Below are positions 15,168 to 23,146 of a stretch of DNA of 64,000 nucleotides, one piece after another; within the stretch, counting starts at the first letter, position 1, and each line of letters begins with the position of its first letter. The notes below the pieces were generated by a model that made no database searches, had not been told where the DNA came from, and was given only the letters and a program-made list of their open reading frames with translations. Position numbers and translations under genes: made by a program. Source of the stretch: Mycobacterium sp. 155 (GTDB lineage: Bacteria > Actinomycetota > Actinomycetes > Mycobacteriales > Mycobacteriaceae); NCBI RefSeq assembly GCF_000373905.1, contig NZ_KB892705.1, forward strand, positions 3,670,478 to 3,734,477, written 5' to 3'.

Positions 15168-16358
15168 CTATGCCCCGAACGAGCGGCACGCCTGGACTGT
15201 GATCTGCGATAACCGTTTGCCGACCTGAGCTAGGTAAAAATCCGCCTTTACGTATGCCGGCAACGCCGCAACGTAAGCACGCCAATACTGCGCGGCCAAC
15301 ACTGAGAAGTCCGCAATCGTCGGGTTACTACTGCTGCGCCCCAAACTCTCTATATCGTCCGCATATTTCTTCATGACAGGAACAACCGCATCAATAATTG
15401 TGCGCTCATCAGAATCCCAATTCTCAGCGGTATGGTTTGGATCTAAGTTGCCCCACGCCTTCGTATCTGCATCGAATGCATCCGATAGCGATTGCCACTC
15501 GGAGCAAGTCTCGTCGCGTGACTTCATGAAGCGCTGCGGGCTTTGGGGATCGACTGCCTTGGAAACCTCAGTCGGTGGCGCTGGATCCGGGACAAGCGGG
15601 GCGCGTGAGGCAGCCGCCTTGTAGCTGATTGCCTCGCATATGTACAGTATGGCAACACCTGAATGGACTGCGATATTAGCCAAATAATTATCTGCAGCGG
15701 TATAGTTGGTCAGCGAATTGGCAAATGCTCGTGCGTAGGCGATATACTGTTCGTATAGCTCTCGCATCACACGATGGGGCGTCTTTTTCGCTAACGCAAT
15801 TGCCTGGTCGGCAGAGGTGCTCATCGCCCTACTGACCGTCTCGTACTTTTCACGCAGTTCGGGAGTCCAATCGGCAGACGGAATCGTGTGGTCGTGATCG
15901 GCCCAACCAGCCCTTGTTTCGGCCGCCGATTCAGCGTTGCTTATCGGTCCCCATGCCGCACAAGTAGGGTCTTCCGTAATGATGGTCGCGGGGCCGGTGT
16001 CGTTCGCGCTGGCGATGTCGGAATTCGACGCGGTCGGTGATTGCGACGCACCAGATGTCGGGGGTTGAGTGGTCTTGCCGCCATCCTCATTGCCCTTGAC
16101 CACCGAGATGGATATCGCAGCGGTCACACCAATGATCGCAAGAAGAGCTACCCCGCCGAGACCCCACTTCCAGCCGTTACCCCGCTTCTTCGGTGGTAGT
16201 CCCGGCTGCTGTGCACCAGGATTGGGCGCCCACGCTGGCGGCTGCTGTTGCGGGGGCTGCCACTGTGGCGCCTGGTACTGCGGCGCTCCGAACGGATCAC
16301 CGCCCCCGAATTGAGGCGGCGGCCCGGGGTTACCCGATGGTGGCGGTGGCAACGTCAT
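15168..16358 (-). CDS. TM-anchored protein with a duplicated Cys-bounded domain, ESX-1 locus
   Basis: I do not recognise a named family. The 396-residue protein has a Pro/Gln/Gly-rich cytoplasmic start (1-55), a basic stop KKRGNGWKWG, one membrane helix (about 65-87), a Ser/Thr/Asp-rich linker, and two similar domains at about 133-241 and 285-391. Each begins with C-x2-W (CAAW, CSEW), has a second Trp (SADW, AENW), a Y-x2-AD-x-YLA block (YTAADNYLA, YVKADFYLA) and ends at a Cys (C241, C391), suggesting one disulfide per domain outside the membrane. It lies between espJ and the EspK-like gene on the same strand. An accessory envelope role in ESX-1 is inferred from place only. Confidence 0.75.
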   Translation of the reverse strand: MTLPPPPSGNPGPPPQFGGGDPFGAPQYQAPQWQPPQQQPPAWAPNPGAQQPGLPPKKRGNGWKWGLGGVALLAIIGVTAAISISVVKGNEDGGKTTQPPTSGASQSPTASNSDIASANDTGPATIITEDPTCAAWGPISNAESAAETRAGWADHDHTIPSADWTPELREKYETVSRAMSTSADQAIALAKKTPHRVMRELYEQYIAYARAFANSLTNYTAADNYLANIAVHSGVAILYICEAISYKAAASRAPLVPDPAPPTEVSKAVDPQSPQRFMKSRDETCSEWQSLSDAFDADTKAWGNLDPNHTAENWDSDERTIIDAVVPVMKKYADDIESLGRSSSNPTIADFSVLAAQYWRAYVAALPAYVKADFYLAQVGKRLSQITVQACRSFGA

Positions 16359-16398
16359 TCAGCGTCCCCTCGAAGCACTCGATACATCAACAACGACT

Positions 16399-17226
16399 TC
16401 ACACATCACGCGCTGGATCCGCAGCATTCCGCGGTGGCGCAGCCGGAGACGGATTAACCGGCGCTCGTTCACCAGCACTGGGTCCTGGGGCGGGCGCAGC
16501 CTGCGAATGCTGCACGGGAGCTTTCGCCTCGCCAGTCCCGCCATGCGCGCCGGCCGACGGCGACGCCGCCTGACCAGAGTCGTTGCCCTTGTGCTCGGCA
16601 TCGGGTCCCTGCTTGTCCTGCCTGGCGCCTTGACCGGCGTCGGCCTTATCGGCATCCTGACCGTCGCCCCGGCTCCTGGCCGCCTCCACGATCTGCTGCA
16701 CACCCTGCGTGACCTGCTGTGGCAACTGACTCACGCTGCCCAACATTTGCCCGGGAACCTGCGCAGCCTGCTGAGCCATCTGCATCATCTGGCCTATTTG
16801 GCCCATCCCCTGGTCGCCGGCAGCAGGCCAAGCACCCTGCGCGAGTGTTGCCGGATCGGCCGCGCTGTGAGCCGAAGCTGGCATACCAGGAGCGCTTCCT
16901 GAGGGGTGGGAGCTGCTGGACTCATCTCCCAGGACTCCCAGCTTCCGCTTGATGTCCTGAGAAATCTGCTCATCCGTAGTCTGATACGTCGACGCTGCAC
17001 TCGTCACGTTGCCCGAATACGCCGCAAACGCGTCCTTGACCTCGGGCAGCTGCGTCAACACCGGGTCAACCACTTTCGTGATCTGACTCGAAATGGTGGT
17101 CGACAATTCGTCTGCACCTGTCACTGGGGTAACTGTCGGCGGCGACGGAATTTGTCCCGCAATAGCCGACAACCGATTGCCGGCGTCCCTTACCAAATCC
17201 GTATCGATCCGCAAGGTCTCAGTCAC
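16399..17226 (-). CDS. espJ: EspJ-like ESX-1 secretion-associated protein
   Basis: This 275-residue protein matches EspJ (Rv3878) in layout: a short helical N-terminal domain beginning ETLRIDTDLVRDAGNRL, with the export-type motif YQTTD (YxxxD) near residue 82, a Gln/Met-rich middle (MGQIGQMMQMAQQAAQ) and an Ala/Pro/Gly/Asp-rich tail. It is encoded downstream of eccD1 as in M. tuberculosis. The start is GTG at 17226. EspJ is reported as an ESX-1 substrate; its function is not known. Confidence 0.75.
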   Translation of the reverse strand: MTETLRIDTDLVRDAGNRLSAIAGQIPSPPTVTPVTGADELSTTISSQITKVVDPVLTQLPEVKDAFAAYSGNVTSAASTYQTTDEQISQDIKRKLGVLGDESSSSHPSGSAPGMPASAHSAADPATLAQGAWPAAGDQGMGQIGQMMQMAQQAAQVPGQMLGSVSQLPQQVTQGVQQIVEAARSRGDGQDADKADAGQGARQDKQGPDAEHKGNDSGQAASPSAGAHGGTGEAKAPVQHSQAAPAPGPSAGERAPVNPSPAAPPRNAADPARDV

Positions 17227-17548
17227 ACGCCACCCACCTCACCCGGCCGGCCCTGCACATGACATTCCCATGCAAAAACCCACCCGTCCTCAAATCCCTG
17301 CGGTGGATGCTACCGGAGCAACGCCACCCCCGATGACGCCAAATTCGAGACCGTGTGCCCAATAGAAAGGTCCTGGCATCAGGTCACCGCCACCACAGTC
17401 ATGGAGATCAACGAAAACGTTGTCATTGCACCAGGATTACAACACTTTCGTCGATTTCGAGGCAGCAACCACCCCTGCGACCAAGTCGCCACAGAACTAC
17501 CTCCGCGGCGCACGAATTCTCAACAGGCCGGCAAAAAGTGACAAGCCC
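17227..17548 (-). other. Intergenic region between eccD1 and espJ
   Basis: This 322-base gap on the minus-strand side probably carries the espJ promoter. GGTGAGGTGGG lies close before the espJ GTG. No convincing -10/-35 pair, RNA gene or small ORF with a ribosome site was seen. Confidence 0.4.
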
Positions 17549-19081
17549 TCAGTGCAGCCGCAGATTCCGCAGCAGGTCGTACACGCCGGCGATCCACAGC
17601 AGCAGCGGAATAACTGCCGCGATCGCGGCTCCGTCGATGAGTTCGAGGATGCGCTTGGTGACCGGGGAAACTCGGCGCACGCCGTCTGTGGCACCCACGG
17701 CAATCAAGGCGACGACACCCACAATGGTGTAGATCGCCAGCACCAGCCAGGCACTCTCGGGGTACCACAGGCACAGCCGCACCATCACGCCCGTCGGGGC
17801 GATCACGGCAGCCGCCAGAAGGGCCCAGGAGCACCATCTTTCGGCGTACAGCCGAGACCGGAAGCCGCAGACGAGCGACACCAGGCCGGCCACGATCAGG
17901 CTGTGGATGAAGAAATGCCCCTGCACCACAACCGCAACGGCGCCGACCGACAACACCAGAGCGCCCGCGGACAGGAAACCGATCAGCAACTGACGGGTCA
18001 GCAGGCTGCGTTCCTGAAGGCGTGCAGCCGATTCCGGCACCGAAGCGATGATTGCCTGCCAGGTGGAGGTTTCTTCCTCGGCCGCGTCCGGTCCAACAAC
18101 CGGGTCGAGCAGCTCGTCGTTGGAGACGACTTCACCGGGAGCTGGGATAGGTGGCAATGCAATACGGGCTACGGCCACGGTCAGTTTCGCGGCGTTGGTC
18201 ACCACGATGAGTCCGAATGCGATCGCGCCCACCGGCACCCAGTTGCTCGAACCGTAGCCGTACGCAACAGCGGCCCCCGTGATAGCGAGGGCCAATATTG
18301 CCAGGAACGAGGCGACTTCCGCCCGGCCTCGCGGGCCGCCGCGGGTGGCCAAAGTCAACAACAGCACGACAGCGCCGGCCCCAGCGACCTGCGGAGCTCC
18401 CAAACCGGTGACGCCGTCGGGGAGCGGGACCGCCAACGCGGCGGCGCCGGCCAGTGCCGGCACTGCGCCGAGCAGCAGACTCTCGGCCAGGTTGGTGTTG
18501 TCGTAGTTGTTCTGCGCGAACACACTTCCGCCCAAGAACCCCAGACCGAAGATCGCGAGCGCCAACGGCCACCACCAACCGTGGCTGGTCAGGCTCCACG
18601 TCACCACCGACATCACCGTGATCGCCAGCCCGACCACCGGGATCGCAACCCCGACGAAACGGTACAGCGACTCGCGGCCGAACACCGGCGACTCATCGAG
18701 TACAGCGATCGCATCGATCACGTCCTCGACCAGCGGCCGGTACCGCTCGGTGCGGCTCACCGACACCAGAGTCAGCAGCGACCCGTCGACCACGCCGGAA
18801 TCGTCCAAGGACTCATCGGCTTTCAGCGGCGGCGCCCCTGGCCGCGCAAACGCCCAAGAACCCTGTGCTTTGAAATCGAACCCGGCCAACACGTCTTTCG
18901 GGGTGTCCTCCAGCAGATCAGCCAGGACACTTACGGTTTCGTCGATGTATGTCTCGATAGGCGCCGCAGCAGGCAACACCAGGTCGGTCATTCGCTTACC
19001 CGTGAGGACAGTGACCCGCGTTGTCGCCGGGCGCCCGGGCGTCACACTGGAGGTGTCTGAGGCAGCGGCGGTGGCGGTCAA
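17549..19081 (-). CDS. eccD1: ESX-1 transmembrane channel component EccD1
   Basis: EccD forms the bulk of the ESX inner-membrane complex as a dimer with 11 membrane helices per chain. The 510-residue protein has the N-terminal ubiquitin-like domain (about 20-108; TRVTVLTGKRMTDLVLPA) and then about eleven hydrophobic segments from residue 140 to the end. Its start overlaps the espI stop by ATGA (19078-19081), as expected for the conserved espI-eccD1 pair. Confidence 0.95.
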   Translation of the reverse strand: MTATAAASDTSSVTPGRPATTRVTVLTGKRMTDLVLPAAAPIETYIDETVSVLADLLEDTPKDVLAGFDFKAQGSWAFARPGAPPLKADESLDDSGVVDGSLLTLVSVSRTERYRPLVEDVIDAIAVLDESPVFGRESLYRFVGVAIPVVGLAITVMSVVTWSLTSHGWWWPLALAIFGLGFLGGSVFAQNNYDNTNLAESLLLGAVPALAGAAALAVPLPDGVTGLGAPQVAGAGAVVLLLTLATRGGPRGRAEVASFLAILALAITGAAVAYGYGSSNWVPVGAIAFGLIVVTNAAKLTVAVARIALPPIPAPGEVVSNDELLDPVVGPDAAEEETSTWQAIIASVPESAARLQERSLLTRQLLIGFLSAGALVLSVGAVAVVVQGHFFIHSLIVAGLVSLVCGFRSRLYAERWCSWALLAAAVIAPTGVMVRLCLWYPESAWLVLAIYTIVGVVALIAVGATDGVRRVSPVTKRILELIDGAAIAAVIPLLLWIAGVYDLLRNLRLH

Positions 19082-20502
19082 CGGCGTTCGAGCCTGTCGA
19101 AGTCATCGGACAGGGCCGCGGCCAGCTCGGTGATCCGACGCTGGTACGTATCGCCGAGCAGGCCCAGCTGAATCTCGGTGCCCTGGGCGATGTGTTTGTC
19201 CCACGGCAACACGATGACCCGACCCGGCGGCACATGCCGCTCGAACTGCTGCACAAGGTCATCGACATCGACGTTCGGCCGGCCGGGGGTGACGTGGTTG
19301 ATGACCACACACGAGCGCCCGAGCAGATCCTGATATCCGTTCTGGCGCAGCCAGTCCATCGTGATGGCCGCCTGCCGGGCACCGTCGATGGACGCGCTCG
19401 CGACGATCACCATGCCCGACACCGTCGAGAGCACGCCACGCGATGCCCTCTGGAACAGGCCCGCACCACAGTCCGCCAGAACCAGGTTGTAATACCGCGA
19501 CACGATCGAGGTCGCACCCTGCCAGTCGTCGTCGTTGAACTCGCGGGGAGCGCCGCTGTACTCCTCGGAGGACAGCACCTCCAGGTTGGACGAGTTCATG
19601 CTGGTATACGCACGAATGTCGTTGTAGCGCGACAACTCCTGATCGGACAGCAGATCGGAGATGGTCGCCGCGGACTGCCGACCGGCACGGTCGGCGAGGT
19701 TGCCTCCATCGGGATCGGCGTCGATGGCCAGGATGCGGTCACCGCGGATCTTCGCCATCGCGGACCCGAGCGCAACCGTGACCGCAGTCTTGCCGACACC
19801 GCCCTTGAGACCAAAAATGCCGATCTGGTAGGAATCTCGCGCGTTACGGCGAATCCGGTTATTCAGGTCCAGCTCATAGACCTCGTCAGGCGACAGCCCG
19901 AGATTGATGCGGGTCATGAGGTAGAGCCAGTGCCGCCAGCCCCGTTGCGACGGCATCTTCACGCCAGTCTTCACCCCGACGTGCGACAACGCGTCGATCG
20001 CGCGGTGATTGCCCATGGTTGCGGCGGAAGTTTGGGCGGGCTGGGCGGGTACTGGAATAGCCTGTCCCGCACGCCATGCCCCACTGATCTCGGGGTCGTA
20101 GTCGGGGAACTGCGACGGCGCCGGTCCCGGCACCATGTGGGCGGGCGGCCCAGGCAGCGTGTACGGCTGCTCGTAGCGAGCACCCGCCGGCATCTGCTGC
20201 TGCGGTGCACGCAACATCGCGTTCTGCGGCCATTGCGGTGCTGACGGCGGCGGCATCTGCGGCATGGGCGGCGGCGCTTCAGCGTGCCGCTGAGGCGGAG
20301 CCGAGGCCTGCATCTGCGTCTGCGGTGGTGCCACCGGCATCGACGCCGACGGTGAATCGCTGGATCCGGAATCCCCGGTCGGCATCGGCGGCGGTGTCGC
20401 CGTGGCCTTCAGAATGGCATCTCGGTCCACGGTGATCGTGGCATCGTCGACCGGTTCACCCGGGTTCGACGGGTGAAAGAGCCGGTCATAGTCGGCCGAC
20501 AT
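19078..20502 (-). CDS. espI: EspI, MinD/ParA-like ATPase with proline-rich N-terminus
   Basis: The 474-residue protein has a Pro/Met/Gln-rich disordered N-terminal region (about 30-150) and a C-terminal SIMIBI ATPase domain with the deviant Walker A GLKGGVGKTAVTVALGSAMA near residue 229 and the switch RILAIDADPDGGNLADR. In M. tuberculosis EspI lowers ESX-1 secretion when ATP is low. It is shorter than the M. tuberculosis protein, mainly in the proline-rich part. It lies downstream of esxA after a hairpin and overlaps eccD1. Confidence 0.9.
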   Translation of the reverse strand: MSADYDRLFHPSNPGEPVDDATITVDRDAILKATATPPPMPTGDSGSSDSPSASMPVAPPQTQMQASAPPQRHAEAPPPMPQMPPPSAPQWPQNAMLRAPQQQMPAGARYEQPYTLPGPPAHMVPGPAPSQFPDYDPEISGAWRAGQAIPVPAQPAQTSAATMGNHRAIDALSHVGVKTGVKMPSQRGWRHWLYLMTRINLGLSPDEVYELDLNNRIRRNARDSYQIGIFGLKGGVGKTAVTVALGSAMAKIRGDRILAIDADPDGGNLADRAGRQSAATISDLLSDQELSRYNDIRAYTSMNSSNLEVLSSEEYSGAPREFNDDDWQGATSIVSRYYNLVLADCGAGLFQRASRGVLSTVSGMVIVASASIDGARQAAITMDWLRQNGYQDLLGRSCVVINHVTPGRPNVDVDDLVQQFERHVPPGRVIVLPWDKHIAQGTEIQLGLLGDTYQRRITELAAALSDDFDRLERR

Positions 20503-20562
20503 GGGGTCCCCTCAGAATAGTGCAAATAAAGATATTCAGCTGTCCGCACCGAGGCGCACGCA

Positions 20563-20607
20563 GTGGGCGGGTGAGGCCTGGCCTAGTCGGGCAGCCTACC
20601 CGCCCAC
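20563..20607 (-). terminator. Hairpin between esxA and espI
   Basis: GTGGGCGGGT (20563-20572) pairs with ACCCGCCCAC (20598-20607), and AGGC/GCCT extends the stem past a one-base bulge. It lies just after the esxA stop and would reduce read-through into espI-eccD1, matching the need for far more EsxA/EsxB than machine parts. Confidence 0.65.
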
Positions 20608-20626
20608 AAACGCGTACATGGTTGTG

Positions 20627-20914
20627 CTAGGCAAACATGCCCGTGACGCCAGCCTCGGTCTGCGCCATGGTCGAGCTGGCCTCGCTGATGGTCTGCGCAA
20701 GGTTCTGCAGCGCTGTGTTCAACTCGTTTGAGGTGTTGTCCCAACGGGTCTGAACAGCCTGGTAGGCCTCCGAGCCCGAGCCACCCCACACCGAGGCGAG
20801 CGCGGCGAGTGAGCCCTTGCCCTCGTCGAGCAGTCCATGAGTGGTGCTGACGGCACCCTGGATCTCACCGACTCCGCCTTCGATACCGGCGAAATTCCAA
20901 ACCTGTTCCGTCAT
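20627..20914 (-). CDS. esxA: EsxA (ESAT-6), secreted ESX-1 substrate
   Basis: This 95-residue WXG100 protein has the WGG turn (W43-G45, [11 protein letters not shown]) between two helices and the C-terminal end [12 protein letters not shown], close to ESAT-6 (EGNVTGMFA). It forms a 1:1 dimer with EsxB and is exported without a signal peptide. ACGGAGAATC lies upstream of the ATG. It follows esxB by 32 bases in the PE35-PPE68-esxB-esxA operon. Confidence 0.98.
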   Translation of the reverse strand: MTEQVWNFAGIEGGVGEIQGAVSTTHGLLDEGKGSLAALASVWGGSGSEAYQAVQTRWDNTSNELNTALQNLAQTISEASSTMAQTEAGVTGMFA

Positions 20915-20946
20915 GTCTGATTCTCCGTTTCTCTGTGGTCTCTAGG

Positions 20947-21246
20947 TCAGATGTTCATCGCCGCGGACAGCGAGGAAGCCTGGTCGTCATCGGTCGAGCT
21001 GTACTGGACACCCGACTGGTGGATGTTCTGCGAAATGTCGTTCAGCTCCTGGACCTGCCGTGCAGCGGCCTCGTGGAACCGTGCGAGCGCAGCCTGGGCT
21101 GCGGTACCGGCCTGCCCGACCATCTGGCTGGCCAGCATGCTGCCGGTCGACTCGACCTGCGCGATGACGCTCTGCAGCTCACCGGAGATACGTTCAAAAT
21201 TGCCGGCCTCCTTGGCGAGGACGGCAACGTCTGTATTCATTGCCAT
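20947..21246 (-). CDS. esxB: EsxB (CFP-10), secreted ESX-1 substrate
   Basis: The 99-residue partner of EsxA carries the C-terminal export signal YSSTD (Y82-D86) recognised by EccCb1 and ends SSLSAAMNI. The turn between helices reads QMVGQAG, so the Trp of the WxG motif is Met here; I recall the same change in M. smegmatis CFP-10, so it is not a defect. The ATG at 21246 has AAGGGG 8 bases upstream and is preferred over the ATG two codons later. Confidence 0.97.
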   Translation of the reverse strand: MAMNTDVAVLAKEAGNFERISGELQSVIAQVESTGSMLASQMVGQAGTAAQAALARFHEAAARQVQELNDISQNIHQSGVQYSSTDDDQASSLSAAMNI

Positions 21247-21335
21247 GCTGGATACCCCTTATTTTCCTTGTGTCCCCACCATGGGTATGGCGAGTCTTCC
21301 GACCCGGTGGCCGGGAAGTCTTGTGGTGCAACCGT

Positions 21336-22661
21336 TCACCAGTCGTCGTCTTCGTCTTCCGACCGGTCGTATGTCAGCGGCGTCGCGGCGGTCAGACCCT
21401 GCTTCGTCGACTCGCCTTCCTTCTTTTCCTTGGCTGCGCCGATCATCGGGCCGACACCGCCACCGACCGGGGCCAAACCTCCTGTCGCGTTGGACGAGGC
21501 GCCTGTCGCGGCCGGGATCTTGGTCTCCTCGGTGGGCCCGAGCAGATCTGACAGCAGCGAGGTCCGCGGTGCGGTGCCACCGAGGCCCGGCAGCGAGGCG
21601 GCCCGGACAAGGCCCGCACCTGAACTCGGGCCTGTGCCTCCAGCCATCGGATGGTTCGAGAACGGCATCGCGTTCAGCAGCCCCATCTGGATGCCCTTGT
21701 CGTGGTCTCCGCCCATACTGCTGAACTGGCTGACCATCTGAGTCACCTGCTGCAGCGGCTGGGTAAGGCTCTGCATCGGGCTCTGGATCATCTGTGCGAA
21801 CTGCTGCCGGAGCTGGGCGACCAGCGATCCCATCTGCATCGCCATCTGCATGCCTTGCTGCAGGCCCTGCTGCGCGGGTTGCTCACTCTGCTGAGTCTGC
21901 TGACCCGAATTCTGCGCATTCTGCGCGGCACCCACCGCGCGCTGCTCACCTTGATTTATCTGTGCTGCCGTGCGGCCGGTGATCAAACCGACCGACTCGA
22001 TCATCGCAGTCGCGCCGGCCTGCTCGATCACCAAATTTCGCAGCGCACCCTCGGCGGCGCGGGGAGCCGTCGACGCCAACGCCGCGGCCGCGGCCGTCTC
22101 GCCCACTCCGGGCATGACGATCGGCGTCATCGGCGTCATCGGCTCGAAAAGCACGTTCATCGCCGTCTCGGCCTGGTAGGCGTCCATCGCGCCCGCCGCC
22201 TGGTTCCACATCCGCACGACGTAGTCCGTCTCGTTGGCGGCGATGGCTCCGGTGTTGACCCCGAAGAAATTGGTGGCATTGAGGACGACATTGGTGATGT
22301 GGTTTTCCTCGATCTCCGGAATAGGCGGAGTCGCGGCCAATGCGACCGAATATGCACTGGCCTGAGCCGAGGCCTGCAATGCCCGCTTCTGCGCTTGCAA
22401 TGCGGTGGAGCGCAACCACATCACCATCGGCATTGTCGCCGCGACGGCACGTTCGCTGGCCACCCCACTCCACACCGAGGTGAGATTAGCCAGCGCCGCC
22501 GCCAACTCATCGGCCTGCGTCTCCAACAGCACCGCCATGGCTTCCCAGCCGGCCGCAGCCTGAAGCATCGGCACCGGGCCGGCACCGACCATCAACCGGC
22601 CCGTGTTCACCTCCGGTGGCATGCCATGCCACGTCGGTGGCGCAGGCAGTACCGGGACCAT
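21336..22661 (-). CDS. PPE68: PPE68, PPE-family protein of ESX-1
   Basis: This 441-residue PPE protein has the family start MPPEVNTGRLMVGAGPVPML (from residue 14 of the longest frame), the SVWSGVASERA WxG turn, and the conserved NATNFFGVNT and RMWNQAAGAMDAYQAET. The C-terminal part is Gln/Gly-rich and ends in an acidic tail (EDEDDDW) like M. tuberculosis PPE68. It pairs with PE35 upstream and is presumably bound by EspG1. Either the ATG at 22661 or the one at 22622 could start it; the former is used here because M. tuberculosis PPE68 also has a short lead before MPPE. Confidence 0.95.
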   Translation of the reverse strand: MVPVLPAPPTWHGMPPEVNTGRLMVGAGPVPMLQAAAGWEAMAVLLETQADELAAALANLTSVWSGVASERAVAATMPMVMWLRSTALQAQKRALQASAQASAYSVALAATPPIPEIEENHITNVVLNATNFFGVNTGAIAANETDYVVRMWNQAAGAMDAYQAETAMNVLFEPMTPMTPIVMPGVGETAAAAALASTAPRAAEGALRNLVIEQAGATAMIESVGLITGRTAAQINQGEQRAVGAAQNAQNSGQQTQQSEQPAQQGLQQGMQMAMQMGSLVAQLRQQFAQMIQSPMQSLTQPLQQVTQMVSQFSSMGGDHDKGIQMGLLNAMPFSNHPMAGGTGPSSGAGLVRAASLPGLGGTAPRTSLLSDLLGPTEETKIPAATGASSNATGGLAPVGGGVGPMIGAAKEKKEGESTKQGLTAATPLTYDRSEDEDDDW

Positions 22662-22704
22662 CGCTGGCTGAACCTATCTGTTGGAGACGAATGCCGAACG
22701 AGAG

Positions 22705-22998
22705 TTAGAGCGTGCTCGCCTGAGCCGAGTCGACAGCGTTGTAGATGCCCGAGGCCTCCGTGTACGCCGCACCAGCCCGGGTCAGCTCTTCCTGCGCGAA
22801 CGTGTTCGCCGTCAGAGCCTCGACACCCTCGCTTGCGAAAGACATCGCAGCCAGGGCCGAAACCTCGTCGGCGCCCGCGGGCACCAGCGCGGTCACAGCG
22901 GCGGTGGCTGTGGTGCCACCGGCGAGACCACGAGCCGCATTTGCGATAACCTGCGCAGCGATGGCTTCGGCACCCGGATCGTGCGTCATCGGTTGCAT
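22705..22998 (-). CDS. PE35: PE35, PE-family protein of ESX-1
   Basis: The 97-residue PE domain only, beginning MQPMTHDPGAEAIAAQV and containing the conserved ALVPAGADEVSALAAM. The C-terminal signal YNAVD (YxxxD) is present. PE35 heterodimerises with PPE68 and is needed for EsxA/EsxB expression and export. The start at 22998 has GGGAGA seven bases upstream; the longer upstream frame has no ribosome site and crosses a double hairpin, so it is rejected. Confidence 0.95.
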   Translation of the reverse strand: MQPMTHDPGAEAIAAQVIANAARGLAGGTTATAAVTALVPAGADEVSALAAMSFASEGVEALTANTFAQEELTRAGAAYTEASGIYNAVDSAQASTL

Positions 22999-23077
22999 TT
23001 GCTGTTCTCCCTTGTTCGATATGAATCGCAAGGACATGCCCCCCATGAACAGCCCGGCTGCAATTTGCCAGTCCGTT

Positions 23078-23122
23078 AAGGAATCCGTCCCCCGATTCCT
23101 TTGCTGGCGGCCTGCCGCCAGC
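23078..23122 (-). terminator. Double hairpin between eccCb1 and PE35
   Basis: Two adjacent perfect stems, AAGGAATC/GATTCCTT (23078-23101, loop 8) and GCTGGCGG/CCGCCAGC (23103-23122, loop 4), lie in the 148-base gap after eccCb1. They probably end or attenuate the espE-to-eccCb1 message and separate it from the highly expressed PE35-PPE68-esxBA unit. Confidence 0.7.
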
Positions 23123-23146
23123 GTTGCTAAATGCGTTGAATAAATA

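Noticed and set aside
21108..21125. Broken WxG motif as a defect in EsxB
   Set aside because: MVG in place of WxG is, to my knowledge, also present in functional M. smegmatis CFP-10, and the export tail YSSTD is intact.
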